From positions 162,500 through 226,499 of the forward strand of contig QCFU01000001.1 of NCBI GenBank assembly GCA_003278305.1: 64,000 nucleotides of DNA, written 5' to 3'. The DNA is from Prochlorococcus sp. AG-363-M21 (GTDB lineage Bacteria > Cyanobacteriota > Cyanobacteriia > PCC-6307 > Cyanobiaceae). The notes beneath the pieces are model-generated. The model was not told where the DNA came from. It ran no database searches and was given only the letters and a program-made list of their open reading frames with translations. The translations under genes and the position numbers were made by a program. Of the stretch, positions 1 to 9,222 are shown in pieces (position 1 is the first letter of the stretch; every line of letters starts with the position of its first letter).

Positions 1-230
1 CATCATTTGCACGTTCAGGTGGCATAGCAGGCTGTGGCACTCCTCAGCCAAATCAACCTATAAAAGTGCTTTGGGGTAAAAATGATAGAATATTGACAAA
101 TTCTCAAACCAATTTATCGAAAACAATATTAAATTGTCCCCATGAAGAATTAGAAGAATGTGGGCATTTGCCCCATCTTGACCAACCTGAAAGAGTCAGC
201 AGTATATGGGAAGATTTTTATCTCAATTGA
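1..230 (+). CDS. Alpha/beta hydrolase, C-terminal fragment
   Basis: This is an open frame running in from the window edge and ending at the TGA at 228-230. About 75 residues are visible. It carries a VLWGKNDRIL stretch, which matches the strand and loop that hold the acid residue of alpha/beta hydrolases, followed by CGHLPHLDQPERV, where the GH..H segment is the usual place of the catalytic histidine. The nucleophile Ser lies outside the window, so the substrate cannot be judged. The following DUF2993 gene starts 24 bases downstream on the same strand and may be co-transcribed. Confidence 0.8.
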   Translation, partial: SFARSGGIAGCGTPQPNQPIKVLWGKNDRILTNSQTNLSKTILNCPHEELEECGHLPHLDQPERVSSIWEDFYLN

Positions 231-254
231 AAAGACTAGCAACCCCTTTAGCAA

Positions 255-860
255 ATGGTTAAGTTATTAGAGCTTGGATTAATTTATTGGATAAAGACAA
301 AATGTAGAGCTATTCAAAACCTTGAACTAGACATCAAAGCCTCTTTATTAGATATTTTAAAAGGTAATATTAAAGCTGTTAAAGTAAGCGCAAGAAAAAT
401 AGATTTCCAAGGGATAAGTATCGATAGTATATCAATAGACAGTAAAAGCATTAGCTTAGCCCTTATAAGTAATAAAAAAGGCCCTAATGTATTAATAAAG
501 GATCAATTCTCAATCAAAGCAAATCTTACTTTATCGGAAGAAGATATTCAAAGAATACTAACATCAAATGAATGGTCATGGATTTGCTTTAAACTTTTAG
601 GCAAAGGCCAAAAAGAATATAAGGTAGAAAAAATTACTATTAATGATTCTTCAATTATGATTAATTTTTTAAAATATCCTGAAAAGACTTTTGAAAATAA
701 AACTTTAATTATAGACAAAGGAAATAAAGGGCTAATATTTAAGGATAAGACTACATCCGTGTTATATAAAATACCTATAGACAGTTCAATTACTATCCAA
801 AATTATCATATCCAAGATAATTTTTTATTCATCGAGATAATGGCATTAGTTAAACCATAA
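255..860 (+). CDS. DUF2993 (LmeA-like) protein
   Basis: 201 residues. The pattern in the first 70 residues (LLDILKGNIKAVKVSARKID then a run of alternating hydrophobic positions with IDSISIDSKSISL) is typical of DUF2993 proteins, which are common in cyanobacteria and actinobacteria and are thought to bind lipids as beta-rich tubular folds. No clear signal peptide or membrane span is visible, so it may be cytosolic or membrane-peripheral. It follows an alpha/beta hydrolase gene closely and converges on cdsA with only four bases between stops. The exact role is unknown; the family assignment is from pattern recognition. Confidence 0.75.
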   Translation: MVKLLELGLIYWIKTKCRAIQNLELDIKASLLDILKGNIKAVKVSARKIDFQGISIDSISIDSKSISLALISNKKGPNVLIKDQFSIKANLTLSEEDIQRILTSNEWSWICFKLLGKGQKEYKVEKITINDSSIMINFLKYPEKTFENKTLIIDKGNKGLIFKDKTTSVLYKIPIDSSITIQNYHIQDNFLFIEIMALVKP

Positions 861-864
861 ACTT

Positions 865-1752
865 TTAAGATAATAACAATGGTGTTATAAGTGTAATGGA
901 ATAAAAAACTATTGCTGGAGCAAATAAATAACTATCAATTCTATCCAAGATTCCTCCATGTCCAGGAAGTACATTCCCAGAATCTTTTAGACCAGCATCT
1001 CTCTTCATCATTGATTCTGTTAAGTCTCCTACTAAAGCACAAATAGAAATCAAGAGACCTAAAATACCACCTATTACAAACCCTATATTGGGGTTGATTG
1101 TAAATCCATAAATCATACCTAAAGTAATTGCAGACAAAACACCTCCAATAGCTCCTTCTATTGTCTTAGATGGTGATATTGGTGAGAGTGAATGCTTACC
1201 AAAAACTCTACCAAAAAAATAAGCGCCTATATCTGACGCGACTATCATTAAGCAAGTAGCTAATGTAATCGTTAGCCCTAAATTAACTTCCTCTAAATTA
1301 GATTGATGAAAAACTTTCATAATCAATGAAGGATCATGATCTACAAAGTTTCTTAATTTAATCCAATGACTAGGCAAAAAACCTAGATAAAAAAGGCCGA
1401 ATATTGATGAAGCTATATCTGCTATTGAACCAGTAACAGGTTGCAAAATCAACCAACAGCATATTGCAGCACCTGATAACGGCAGAACAGCTGCTGCAAT
1501 ATCACTTGAAAGAGCTCCAGCGCAATCTAATTGCGTTGTCAAAAGAAGTAATTGGCACGCTACAAGAGTTGTTTTTGTGGCAGGTCTTATTCCCGTGAAT
1601 TCTGCCATCCGGAAAAATTCTAAGAGTGCAAGATGCACTATTAGACCAAGTGAAATTGTGAACAACCAGTTTCCTTGCAATACGACCAATAAACCAAAAC
1701 CTCCTATTGCAAAACCACTAAGTATTCTTTGTCTTGAAAGGTCAGCAAGCAT
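865..1752 (-). CDS. cdsA: Phosphatidate cytidylyltransferase
   Basis: Makes CDP-diacylglycerol from phosphatidate and CTP, the precursor of phosphatidylglycerol, in the membrane. Several hydrophobic helices are followed by the C-terminal signature SPSKTIEGAIGG and later DLTESMMKRDAGLKDSG...PGHGGILDRIDS, the CDP-alcohol cytidylyltransferase motif with its metal-binding acidic residues. The open frame reaches back to 1818, but I choose the ATG at 1752-1750: it overlaps the stop of the upstream decarboxylase by one base (TAATG), which suggests translational coupling, and the protein then begins MLADLSRQRILSGF like other cyanobacterial members. Length is about 295 residues, normal for the family. 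Confidence 0.92.
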   Translation of the reverse strand: MLADLSRQRILSGFAIGGFGLLVVLQGNWLFTISLGLIVHLALLEFFRMAEFTGIRPATKTTLVACQLLLLTTQLDCAGALSSDIAAAVLPLSGAAICCWLILQPVTGSIADIASSIFGLFYLGFLPSHWIKLRNFVDHDPSLIMKVFHQSNLEEVNLGLTITLATCLMIVASDIGAYFFGRVFGKHSLSPISPSKTIEGAIGGVLSAITLGMIYGFTINPNIGFVIGGILGLLISICALVGDLTESMMKRDAGLKDSGNVLPGHGGILDRIDSYLFAPAIVFYSITLITPLLLS

Positions 1753-3149
1753 TAGGAAAGTACTTTTATTTTTGAAGGGATCTGATTTGGCCAAAGTTTT
1801 TTCTGCAAGAGCATCCAATTAACAAGAGACTTATTAATAGCTTCTCCTGGAATTACCAAAGGAATACCAGGAGGATATGGACAAATCATATCTGCAGAGA
1901 TTAGCCCAACTGAATCTTCTAAAAACACATCATGGGATTTTTCTCTTACAGCAAAAGAACACGATATTTCTGGTACAGATATCAAGGAATATTTAGGTGA
2001 TAGGAAGGGAGGATATACATTCATAGCTGCTTTTGATTTAAGAAGGGCAGACCAATGGTTATTAAGACTGTTTTTTAAACCGGGTTGAGTAGAAAATCCA
2101 ATACAAAATGTAAGAGTGCCTGGTTCTGGAAGTTCAGCTACAACATGATTCTTAAGGAACCAACTATCCGCTTCAAATCCAGATATTCCTTTGCAAGACG
2201 TATGAAGAATTAATTTAAGAGGGTCTTGAGTCTCTAAGACTGGAACCCCCATAGAAGAAAGTCTAGAAAAGATATCCTTGGCTCTCATTACTGACTTTCT
2301 AAGTTTTCTGAGTCCATTAGGACTTCTCCATTCACGTAAGCTTGATTCACATGAAGCAAGAAGCAAAGAGCTTGGGCTAGTGGTTTGTATCCATCCGAGA
2401 CATTTATCAATAATGTTTAAATCGAGCAAGCTTCCTTGACCCCAAAGCACTGCTGTTTGAACCATCCCAAGACTGGATTTATGTAGAGAATGAACAACCA
2501 GATCTGCTCCAACATGTAATCCTGACTGTGGTAAATCCAATCCTGTTATGGAAGCCAAATGAGTTCCATGAGCCTCATCAACCAGAACAGGCAACCCATA
2601 CTTATGAGCAGTTTTAACCTGGTTTTCAATGTCCGCTGAATAACCATGATAGGTAGGGTTTACTAACACAATTGCCGTTAAATCAATTCCTAATGCATGA
2701 ACTTTTTCTAAAACTTTCGCAAACCAAAGTTCATCAGGAGGCAAAAAATGTCCCCTGTCTTCCAAGTAAGGCAAATCAAAAAGAACAGGTCTTATATCTC
2801 CTAGAACACATGCATTAATAATACTTTTGTGAATATTCCTTGGCATAAGGATAAACTCGCCTGGTTTTGCAATTGACAGAAGAGAAGCTTGCAATAAACC
2901 CGTTGCTCCATTTACTCCATACCAACATCGATCCACTCCTGCTTCCTTCGCGGATTGTTTTTGGCTAAAGCTAATTGCTCCATTTCCAGAAATAGCTTCA
3001 CCAATGTCTGGAAGTTCAGGTAGATCCCATATTCCAGGCCTTTTCCTTAAAAGCTTTTTAAAATCATCTGGTAAAGCTAATCCCCTTCCATGTGCTGGCA
3101 AGAAAAGATTCCTTCCTCGGTCACTTGTAAGAAAATCAGATAATCTCAT
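1752..3149 (-). CDS. Orn/Lys/Arg decarboxylase family PLP enzyme
   Basis: 465 residues, PLP-dependent fold type I. The motif VHSLHKSSLGMVQTA contains the lysine expected to form the Schiff base, and VDEAHGTHLAS upstream of it carries the aspartate that contacts the pyridine nitrogen. The N-terminal region (HGRGLALPDDFKKLL, GVNGATGLLQA) fits the short cyanobacterial branch of Orn/Lys/Arg decarboxylases, which lacks the wing domain of inducible enterobacterial enzymes. The substrate amino acid (lysine, arginine or ornithine) cannot be told from sequence alone. Its stop overlaps the cdsA start, so the two are probably one transcript; upstream it is divergent from the ABC1 kinase gene. Confidence 0.87.
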   Translation of the reverse strand: MRLSDFLTSDRGRNLFLPAHGRGLALPDDFKKLLRKRPGIWDLPELPDIGEAISGNGAISFSQKQSAKEAGVDRCWYGVNGATGLLQASLLSIAKPGEFILMPRNIHKSIINACVLGDIRPVLFDLPYLEDRGHFLPPDELWFAKVLEKVHALGIDLTAIVLVNPTYHGYSADIENQVKTAHKYGLPVLVDEAHGTHLASITGLDLPQSGLHVGADLVVHSLHKSSLGMVQTAVLWGQGSLLDLNIIDKCLGWIQTTSPSSLLLASCESSLREWRSPNGLRKLRKSVMRAKDIFSRLSSMGVPVLETQDPLKLILHTSCKGISGFEADSWFLKNHVVAELPEPGTLTFCIGFSTQPGLKNSLNNHWSALLKSKAAMNVYPPFLSPKYSLISVPEISCSFAVREKSHDVFLEDSVGLISADMICPYPPGIPLVIPGEAINKSLVNWMLLQKKLWPNQIPSKIKVLS

Positions 3150-3247
3150 ATATATAATTTGCTTATTCTAGATTTGCATGAAGAGTGCCAATTATGAATC
3201 TATTAAAATCATGGATGTAACGCCTTCCACCAATTATATGTTTATAT

Positions 3248-4891
3248 ATGAAATATAACTCTAATCGCGATTTTTCCTGGTTACTACCAAGAGCGTGGGT
3301 ATGGATGCCTAGAGTTTTGGAAATAGGCAGTTTAATAACTACATTTTTAATTAACTTGCTTATATATAGATCAAAAAAAGATAAGGGTGATAGCGTAAAA
3401 CTGTCTCAACAATTATTTCAAACTCTCACAAAGTTAGGGCCATGTTTTATTAAAACTGGTCAATCATTATCAACCAGGCCAGATCTTGTATCAAAAGAAT
3501 GGTTGTCAGCCCTCACAAAACTTCAAGATGAATTACCTGCTTTTGAACATCAAACAGCATTAAAAATCATAAAAGAGGATTTAGGCAAAGAACCTTCTCA
3601 AATATTTAAATATTTTCCTAACGAACCTATCGCATCTGCGAGCTTAGGAATTGTTTATAAAGCACAATTATATGATAATTATTGGGTTGCTGTAAAAATA
3701 CAAAGGCCAGACCTAGCCTTTATTATCCGTAGAGATTTAGTAATAATAAGAACTTTATTTGTTATAGTCTCACCTTTCTTACCCTTAAACTTAGGTTTTG
3801 GGCTAGATGAAATAATCGATGAATTTGGTACAAGCTTATTTAGAGAAATTGATTATAATAAAGAAGCGGATAATGCAGAAAGATTTTATTCCTACTTTAG
3901 TAAAAATAAATCTATAAAGGTACCTAGAGTTGAAAGACTATTATCTTCTTCAAGAGTAATTACGACTAGCTGGATTGATGGGGTTAAAATAGAAAATAGA
4001 AATGAATTATTAAAAAACAATATAGACCCTACATCTATAATAAGATCTGCAGTGATAAGTGGGATCCAACAACTACTTGAATTTGGGTACTTTCATGCAG
4101 ATCCCCATCCAGGGAATATGTTTGCAATAAGCGGGGAAGCAGGAGGCTTAGGAGAAATAGGATATGTTGATTTTGGAATGATGGACTCTATATCAGAAGA
4201 GGATAGAGTTACACTTACTAGAGCTATTGTTCATTTAGTAAATGATGATTACATTTCCCTTACTAAAGACTTTCAAAATTTAGGGTTCCTAAATAAGAAT
4301 GAAGATCTAAAAAAAATTACACCGGTAATAAAATGTGTACTTGGGGGAGTGTTAACAAAAGAAGTAGGTGCATTTAATCTAAAAAGTGTTACTGATAGTT
4401 TTTCAGAACTAATGTATAATTATCCATTTAGAGTACCGTCAAGATTTGCTTTAATTATTAGAGCAGTTGTAAGCCAAGAGGGTCTTGCATTGAAATTAGA
4501 CCCTTCATTCAAAATAATTCGTTTTGCTTATCCATATGTAGCAAAAAGATTACTAACTGATCAAAATGATGAGATGGTAGGAATACTTACCGATGTATTA
4601 TTTGATACAAATAATACACTTCAGGTCGATAGACTAGAGTCCCTAGTTAATGTGATAATTGAAGAATCTAAAGATAAAGCTACAAATTTAATGCCAGTAG
4701 CTAGAGATAGTATAAAGCTAATGTTAGGATCAAAAGGGTCATTAATTAGAGAGAAGTTGATGCTTTCTCTAATAAAAGACGAAAGAATTAATACTTCTGA
4801 GATAAAAACCATTTTTCGAATAATGAAAAGAAAAGTAAAAGAGTCAAGTTATTACAGGGAAATTAAAAGTATTAAAGACTCGATTTTCTAA
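3248..4891 (+). CDS. ABC1/UbiB-type atypical kinase
   Basis: 547 residues. The hallmark KxGQ motif is seen at FIKTGQSLSTRPDL (about residues 67-80), the ATP-binding lysine region at YWVAVKIQRPDL, the catalytic-loop equivalent at FHADPHPGNMF and the metal-binding DFG-like triplet at YVDFGMM. This is the ADCK/UbiB family; members are needed for quinone (here plastoquinone or tocopherol-type) metabolism and act at membranes. A hydrophobic stretch near VIVSPFLPLNLGFG and another near residues 30-40 could touch the membrane. Cyanobacteria carry several paralogues, so the specific role is not fixed. It is divergent from the decarboxylase across a 98-base spacer. Confidence 0.9.
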   Translation: MKYNSNRDFSWLLPRAWVWMPRVLEIGSLITTFLINLLIYRSKKDKGDSVKLSQQLFQTLTKLGPCFIKTGQSLSTRPDLVSKEWLSALTKLQDELPAFEHQTALKIIKEDLGKEPSQIFKYFPNEPIASASLGIVYKAQLYDNYWVAVKIQRPDLAFIIRRDLVIIRTLFVIVSPFLPLNLGFGLDEIIDEFGTSLFREIDYNKEADNAERFYSYFSKNKSIKVPRVERLLSSSRVITTSWIDGVKIENRNELLKNNIDPTSIIRSAVISGIQQLLEFGYFHADPHPGNMFAISGEAGGLGEIGYVDFGMMDSISEEDRVTLTRAIVHLVNDDYISLTKDFQNLGFLNKNEDLKKITPVIKCVLGGVLTKEVGAFNLKSVTDSFSELMYNYPFRVPSRFALIIRAVVSQEGLALKLDPSFKIIRFAYPYVAKRLLTDQNDEMVGILTDVLFDTNNTLQVDRLESLVNVIIEESKDKATNLMPVARDSIKLMLGSKGSLIREKLMLSLIKDERINTSEIKTIFRIMKRKVKESSYYREIKSIKDSIF

Positions 4892-4981
4892 ATAACTAAA
4901 AATAGACGCTCTAGAATCAAAGGATTAATAAGTTAGAGATTGAAAACCAAACTCTCGTTTAAGTAAGAAATTAGACAAAAT

Positions 4982-5731
4982 ATGTATATATATAATTTCA
5001 ACTTGGCTACAACACCATACAAAAAATCCTCAAGCCCTAATGTACTGGTGGTATCAGATGATGATGCAAAAACAAATTCAATAAAAGAATATTTGCTAAA
5101 TGAAGGTTTCAATGTATCATCATATAGAAATACGATAGGACTAAGTTCAATAATATATTCTAAGTATCTCTACTTTGATTTGATTATAATTGACTTGATA
5201 TTGCCAAAAATAAATATCTTAGAGCTTTATAAGAAAATAAAAAAACACAAAGAAGGTGCTCATATCCTAATCATTACAAAAAAAGAAACTGAAATAGATA
5301 CACTCCAAAACACAGAGATACCTAAACAAAGCCATATCAGCAGTCCATTCTCAATCACAGAATTTATAGAAAGGTGCAAATATCTTTTACGTATAGAAGC
5401 AAAATGCGAATCAAATGATCACGGTCTAGCAGAAAATCTACAGCAATATGAAAACTTCAACCTCTATTTAAATGAATATCGTGTTACTAAAAACAATAAA
5501 GATCTTGATCTTTCTCCAAAGGAATATAGTTTATTAAAGTTTTTTATTCAAAATCCCAACCACACTTGGAGCAGGCATCAAATTCTAGAAAATATCTGGG
5601 GGAATAGTTATAAAGGGAATTCCAAAACAGTTGATGTTCATATAAGATGGCTGAGAGAAAAAATAGAAGACGAGCCTGCAGCTCCCAGAATAATAAAAAC
5701 AATTAGAGGCTCTGGGTATAGATTTGGATAA
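4982..5731 (+). CDS. OmpR/PhoB-type response regulator, non-canonical receiver
   Basis: 249 residues. Residues about 20-135 are a receiver domain: acidic pocket VVSDDDA, phospho-acceptor Asp in LIIIDLILP, and the Thr switch position in ILIITKK. The conserved lysine that normally stands in a TKPF motif is replaced: here the segment reads HISSPFSITEF. Residues about 150-249 are a winged helix-turn-helix with YSLLKFFIQNPNHTWSRHQIL and VDVHIRWLREKIE...IRGSGYRFG, typical of the OmpR group. No histidine kinase is adjacent, so it is an orphan here. The missing lysine could weaken phosphorylation-dependent switching. Target genes are unknown. Confidence 0.88.
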   Translation: MYIYNFNLATTPYKKSSSPNVLVVSDDDAKTNSIKEYLLNEGFNVSSYRNTIGLSSIIYSKYLYFDLIIIDLILPKINILELYKKIKKHKEGAHILIITKKETEIDTLQNTEIPKQSHISSPFSITEFIERCKYLLRIEAKCESNDHGLAENLQQYENFNLYLNEYRVTKNNKDLDLSPKEYSLLKFFIQNPNHTWSRHQILENIWGNSYKGNSKTVDVHIRWLREKIEDEPAAPRIIKTIRGSGYRFG

Positions 5732-6008
5732 GATATATCTTCAAACTGAGAGAATATCTGAATCATTCTATGTAAAGTCAATTCAAACTTAAAGAGCCAT
5801 TCAAAATATTTCTATTAAATTGAATTAAGAATTATTCTTATTTCAGATAATTAGAATAATCAATTTATTAGCTCTATAGATTCCTAATTCCCCAATTCTT
5901 CTTATAATAATATGGTCTTACACTTCTTATACTAATTCAAAATATAAGATTCAAATTCAATTATGCAAATTCACTTCCATTAAACCAAGGGTAAAAACTA
6001 TAAATACG

Positions 6009-6740
6009 ATGCCAATAGCCAGGATTCAAAAGTTAATATCACAAGCAGGTATCTGTTCAAGAAGGAACGCAGAAGTTTTAATTCTTGAAGGGAAAGTATT
6101 TCTCAACAATAAATTAGCTCACATAGGAGACAAGGCTGATCTCTGCTTAGATGAAATTGTGGTCAATGGATACAAGATTCCTAAATTCAATTCTAATAAA
6201 GTAATTCTTTTAAATAAACCTTCCGGAGTGATTAGCAGTTGTTCCGACAAATTCGGAAGGAAAACTGTTTTAAGTTTTCTGCCTTCAAATCTTAAGCAAG
6301 GCATGCATCCAATAGGAAGACTAGATTATGAAAGTAGAGGAGCAATTCTTCTCACCAATAATGGTGATTTAACACTTAAATTAACTCACCCTAGATATAA
6401 GCATACTAAAAGTTATCGAGTTACAATAGAAGGGATACCATCTAAGAAGACTATATACGACTGGTCAGAAGGGATAGAAATCGAAGGGAAAAAATCACTA
6501 AAATCAGTTGTAAAGTTGATAAAGGTTTTTAAATCAACTAGCATTCTTAAGATTGATCTTCAGGAAGGTAGAAACAGACAAATACGCAAAACTGCAGACA
6601 TCCTAGGGCACAAGGTTTTAGACCTTCAAAGAATATCTATAGCCCATATAAAACTAAATAGATTAGTAGAAGGTCAATGGAGACATATTAAAAAAGAAGA
6701 ATGGGAACCATTGTTAAAAACAATACAAGATTATAATTGA
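6009..6740 (+). CDS. RsuA/RluB-type pseudouridine synthase
   Basis: 243 residues. It starts with an S4 RNA-binding domain (ARIQKLISQAGICSRRNAEVLI, residues 4-50), followed by the catalytic domain with IGRLDYESRGAILLTNNGDL, whose Asp is the expected nucleophile, and the C-terminal EGRNRQIRK motif. It converts a uridine of ribosomal RNA to pseudouridine; whether it acts on 16S (RsuA) or 23S (RluB-like) RNA cannot be decided here. The next gene begins two bases after its stop, so the pair is likely co-transcribed. The 277-base spacer upstream (5732-6008) is very AT-rich and shows no gene. Confidence 0.9.
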   Translation: MPIARIQKLISQAGICSRRNAEVLILEGKVFLNNKLAHIGDKADLCLDEIVVNGYKIPKFNSNKVILLNKPSGVISSCSDKFGRKTVLSFLPSNLKQGMHPIGRLDYESRGAILLTNNGDLTLKLTHPRYKHTKSYRVTIEGIPSKKTIYDWSEGIEIEGKKSLKSVVKLIKVFKSTSILKIDLQEGRNRQIRKTADILGHKVLDLQRISIAHIKLNRLVEGQWRHIKKEEWEPLLKTIQDYN

Positions 6741-6742
6741 TT

Positions 6743-7351
6743 ATGAAAAGATTCTTATTGCTTTTTTCAGAAAAAAATAATGATTTTAATAACTCTCATT
6801 TATCAAATGAGAACATAACTAAAAGTGGTGAACTTCTAAAAGAGAAGAGAGAAAGTTTTGGTCTTTCGAAGTCAGAGCTTGCATCAAAAACAAGGATTTC
6901 AGTTGCTGTTATTGATGCCATAGAAAATGGTTGGTTAAAGTTATTGCCAGAAAAAACATATCTATGGAAAATGCTTTTAACTTTAGAGAATGAACTTGGT
7001 TTAGAAAAAGGAACACTTAATATTTTTCTTGATGAAAAGGGCTTAAATAAGAAACAAAGTAATGTGAAAATATTTACACCAACAAGTATAAATTTATTTT
7101 CATCATGGCAAGGAACTATTGTTTATATTTTTTTAATAGCAATTAGTTTACTCTTAATTAATAGGCAGCAAAGATATTTATCAATAGAAGGTGTGAATAC
7201 AACTCAGCCTCACCTACCTAAAGATCTTATTGAAAAGATCTATGATGTGAATAAATTAAATAAAAACAAAAAGACAACAGATCATAGCCAAGATATAGAA
7301 ATCAATTTAGAAGATAAAATTATATCAGATAATATAAAGACTTTGCCTTAA
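6743..7351 (+). CDS. RodZ-like helix-turn-helix membrane protein
   Basis: About 202 residues from the ATG at 6743; a TTG two codons upstream is possible but less likely. Residues about 30-95 are an XRE-like helix-turn-helix of the HTH_25 type (LLKEKRESFGLSKSELASKTRISVAVIDAIENG), and a single membrane span (IVYIFLIAISLLLI) follows near residue 125. This order, cytoplasmic HTH then one span then a polar tail, resembles RodZ-type proteins, which link MreB to the cell wall machinery. The periplasmic tail is short and lacks an obvious RodZ C-terminal domain, so the resemblance is in architecture. It lies directly behind the pseudouridine synthase. Confidence 0.7.
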   Translation: MKRFLLLFSEKNNDFNNSHLSNENITKSGELLKEKRESFGLSKSELASKTRISVAVIDAIENGWLKLLPEKTYLWKMLLTLENELGLEKGTLNIFLDEKGLNKKQSNVKIFTPTSINLFSSWQGTIVYIFLIAISLLLINRQQRYLSIEGVNTTQPHLPKDLIEKIYDVNKLNKNKKTTDHSQDIEINLEDKIISDNIKTLP

Positions 7352-7357
7352 GATATA

Positions 7358-8908
7358 TTATTGAATCAATGAAAATATTCCTTGTGAAGATCTTCCTCGT
7401 GAAATAGCTAGTTTACTATATTTAGATAAAGCATTTAGTAGTTTTTCATCGAAGTCATTAATCCTCCAAGACCAATTATCAGAAACTGTTCCAGGGGTAT
7501 TGAATCGAGCATGATTGTCCAAATCAAGCAAATCCTGTAAAGGTGATATAAATAAGCATGACTTTGTTGATAGGCCAATATCAATTAACATCCAAGCAGG
7601 TGAAGATTCTTCTTTAGAAGAGAATTTTTCATAAACTCTTTGTTTTGTATTTTCATCAATTTCATTCCACCAACCATTAGTAGTTGAATTATCATGGGTG
7701 CCAGTATAAACTATAGATTTGTAGTTATTTATGTTTTCTGGCAAATAAGGATTATCTAAATTTCCATCAAAAGCAAATTGAAGTATCTTCATTCCTGGGA
7801 GATCAAAATGATCTCTTAATCGTTCAACATCAGGAGTAATTATTCCTAAATCTTCCGCAGCGAGAGGAAGATTTTTTCCATATTGTTTTCGCAACAATGA
7901 GAGAATTTGAAGACCAGGCGAAGGTGACCAGTAACCTCGCTGAGCAGTTTTATCTATACCGTTAATATTCCAAAAAGCATTAAAAGCTCTGAAATGATCT
8001 ATACGTAATAAATCAACTTGTTCAAATTGTCTTGCAAATCTTTTCCTCCACCATCGAAATTTACTAAGTTTATGTCTTTGCCATCTGTAAACAGGATTGC
8101 CCCAAAGTTGACCTGTACTTGAAAAGTAATCTGGAGGGACTCCACTTTGACTTAGAAGTTCTCCATCAGGAAGAACAGAAAAAAGGGATCTATTTGCCCA
8201 TACATCTGAACTATCTCGTGATACATAAAAAGGCAAATCTCCGAATAATAAAACATCCAACTCTTTAGCTAAAAGTCTGATTTTTTTCCATTGCCGAAAT
8301 AAATGCCATTGGATTAAAAAATGTTCTAGTAATTGATTCCTATGATCATGCTCATATTTATCTAAAACCTTGCGATTGTAATTAGCAAAGTTTTTTGGCC
8401 ATTCCCACCAAGGCTTGAGATTATTTTGAAAACGAATTTCCATAAATAAAGCATGATCTGAAAGCCACCACTGTTTTTCTTTCCAATTATTAAATTCAAT
8501 ATGAGCTTCAGCATTCTGAGAATTCCATGATTCCCTCAAAGCTTCACCTAATTTCCTACTTCTTATATTCGCTAATTTAAAATTATCAAATCGTGATGAA
8601 TCATCGAAAACAGATCCTGGCAATTCTTTTAACTTTTCAATAGTTAAAAAACCATCATGAACTAAATCATTCTCATCGAGAAACCATGGATTTAAAGCAA
8701 ACCCTGAAGGGGAACTATATGGAGATCCTGTTGAATCAGTTGGTGAGAGTGGTAAGAATTGCCAAGCGCCAATTCCATTCTCAGATAAAAGTTTTACCCA
8801 AGATCGTGCCTCTTGCCCAAAACCACCACATATTCTCTTGCTTGGCAAAGCAGTTGGATGTAACAAAATTCCACTATATTTTTTTAAATTGGCTGATGTT
8901 TTACTCAT
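7358..8908 (-). CDS. malQ: 4-alpha-glucanotransferase (amylomaltase)
   Basis: 516 residues, the usual length for GH77 enzymes. It transfers alpha-1,4-glucan segments and serves glycogen breakdown and maltodextrin recycling in the cytosol. Clear GH77 motifs are visible: LHPTALPS and GFGQEA at the N-terminus, FGDLPFYVSRDSSDVW, the nucleophile region LLRIDHFRAF, the acid/base region AAEDLGIITPDVERL, and YTGTHDNSTTNGWW near the C-terminus. It converges with the HTH gene (six bases between stops). With zwf-opcA and the GH57 enzyme in the window, it belongs to the night-time carbon mobilisation set. Confidence 0.95.
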   Translation of the reverse strand: MSKTSANLKKYSGILLHPTALPSKRICGGFGQEARSWVKLLSENGIGAWQFLPLSPTDSTGSPYSSPSGFALNPWFLDENDLVHDGFLTIEKLKELPGSVFDDSSRFDNFKLANIRSRKLGEALRESWNSQNAEAHIEFNNWKEKQWWLSDHALFMEIRFQNNLKPWWEWPKNFANYNRKVLDKYEHDHRNQLLEHFLIQWHLFRQWKKIRLLAKELDVLLFGDLPFYVSRDSSDVWANRSLFSVLPDGELLSQSGVPPDYFSSTGQLWGNPVYRWQRHKLSKFRWWRKRFARQFEQVDLLRIDHFRAFNAFWNINGIDKTAQRGYWSPSPGLQILSLLRKQYGKNLPLAAEDLGIITPDVERLRDHFDLPGMKILQFAFDGNLDNPYLPENINNYKSIVYTGTHDNSTTNGWWNEIDENTKQRVYEKFSSKEESSPAWMLIDIGLSTKSCLFISPLQDLLDLDNHARFNTPGTVSDNWSWRINDFDEKLLNALSKYSKLAISRGRSSQGIFSLIQ

Positions 8909-9000
8909 TAGCTATTAAAAAATCTGAATCAAGTACAAATAATTTATTTTCTTGATTTATATTCTTTAAATTGTAATGTAAAAAGGTTTCAATTTATCCA

Positions 9001-9222
9001 ATGTTTAGCAAATATTCTGGAAGGACAATACATATTATCGGGGTTGCCTTGTTTTCTATATGGACTACTTCTAAATTAATAAACTATGTATGGCCTATTA
9101 ATGAGAAAGATAATTCAAGTAAATATTTAAAAACCTCTTGTTACATTAAAGATTCAAGTTTAAAATTATTTAAAAAACAATGTCTTAAGGCAAATACTTC
9201 AATTGTATCTCCAACTTTCTAA
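9001..9222 (+). CDS. Small hypothetical membrane protein
   Basis: 73 residues with one probable membrane span near the N-terminus (IHIIGVALFSIWTTSKLINYV) and a polar, lysine-rich tail with three cysteines. I do not recognise a family. Its end overlaps the 3' end of the convergent downstream gene by 38 bases, which is unusual but tolerated in compact genomes. It could be a real small protein or a chance frame; no strong ribosome binding site is visible. Confidence 0.4.
   Translation: MFSKYSGRTIHIIGVALFSIWTTSKLINYVWPINEKDNSSKYLKTSCYIKDSSLKLFKKQCLKANTSIVSPTF

Noticed and set aside
865..1818. Long form of cdsA starting at 1818
   Set aside because: It would overlap the upstream decarboxylase by 67 bases, while the ATG at 1752 gives a one-base TAATG overlap and a normal N-terminus.
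5820..5870. Short palindromes such as AGAATTATTCT in the spacer before the pseudouridine synthase gene
   Set aside because: Such short palindromes are frequent by chance in AT-rich DNA, and there is no T-run or positional logic.
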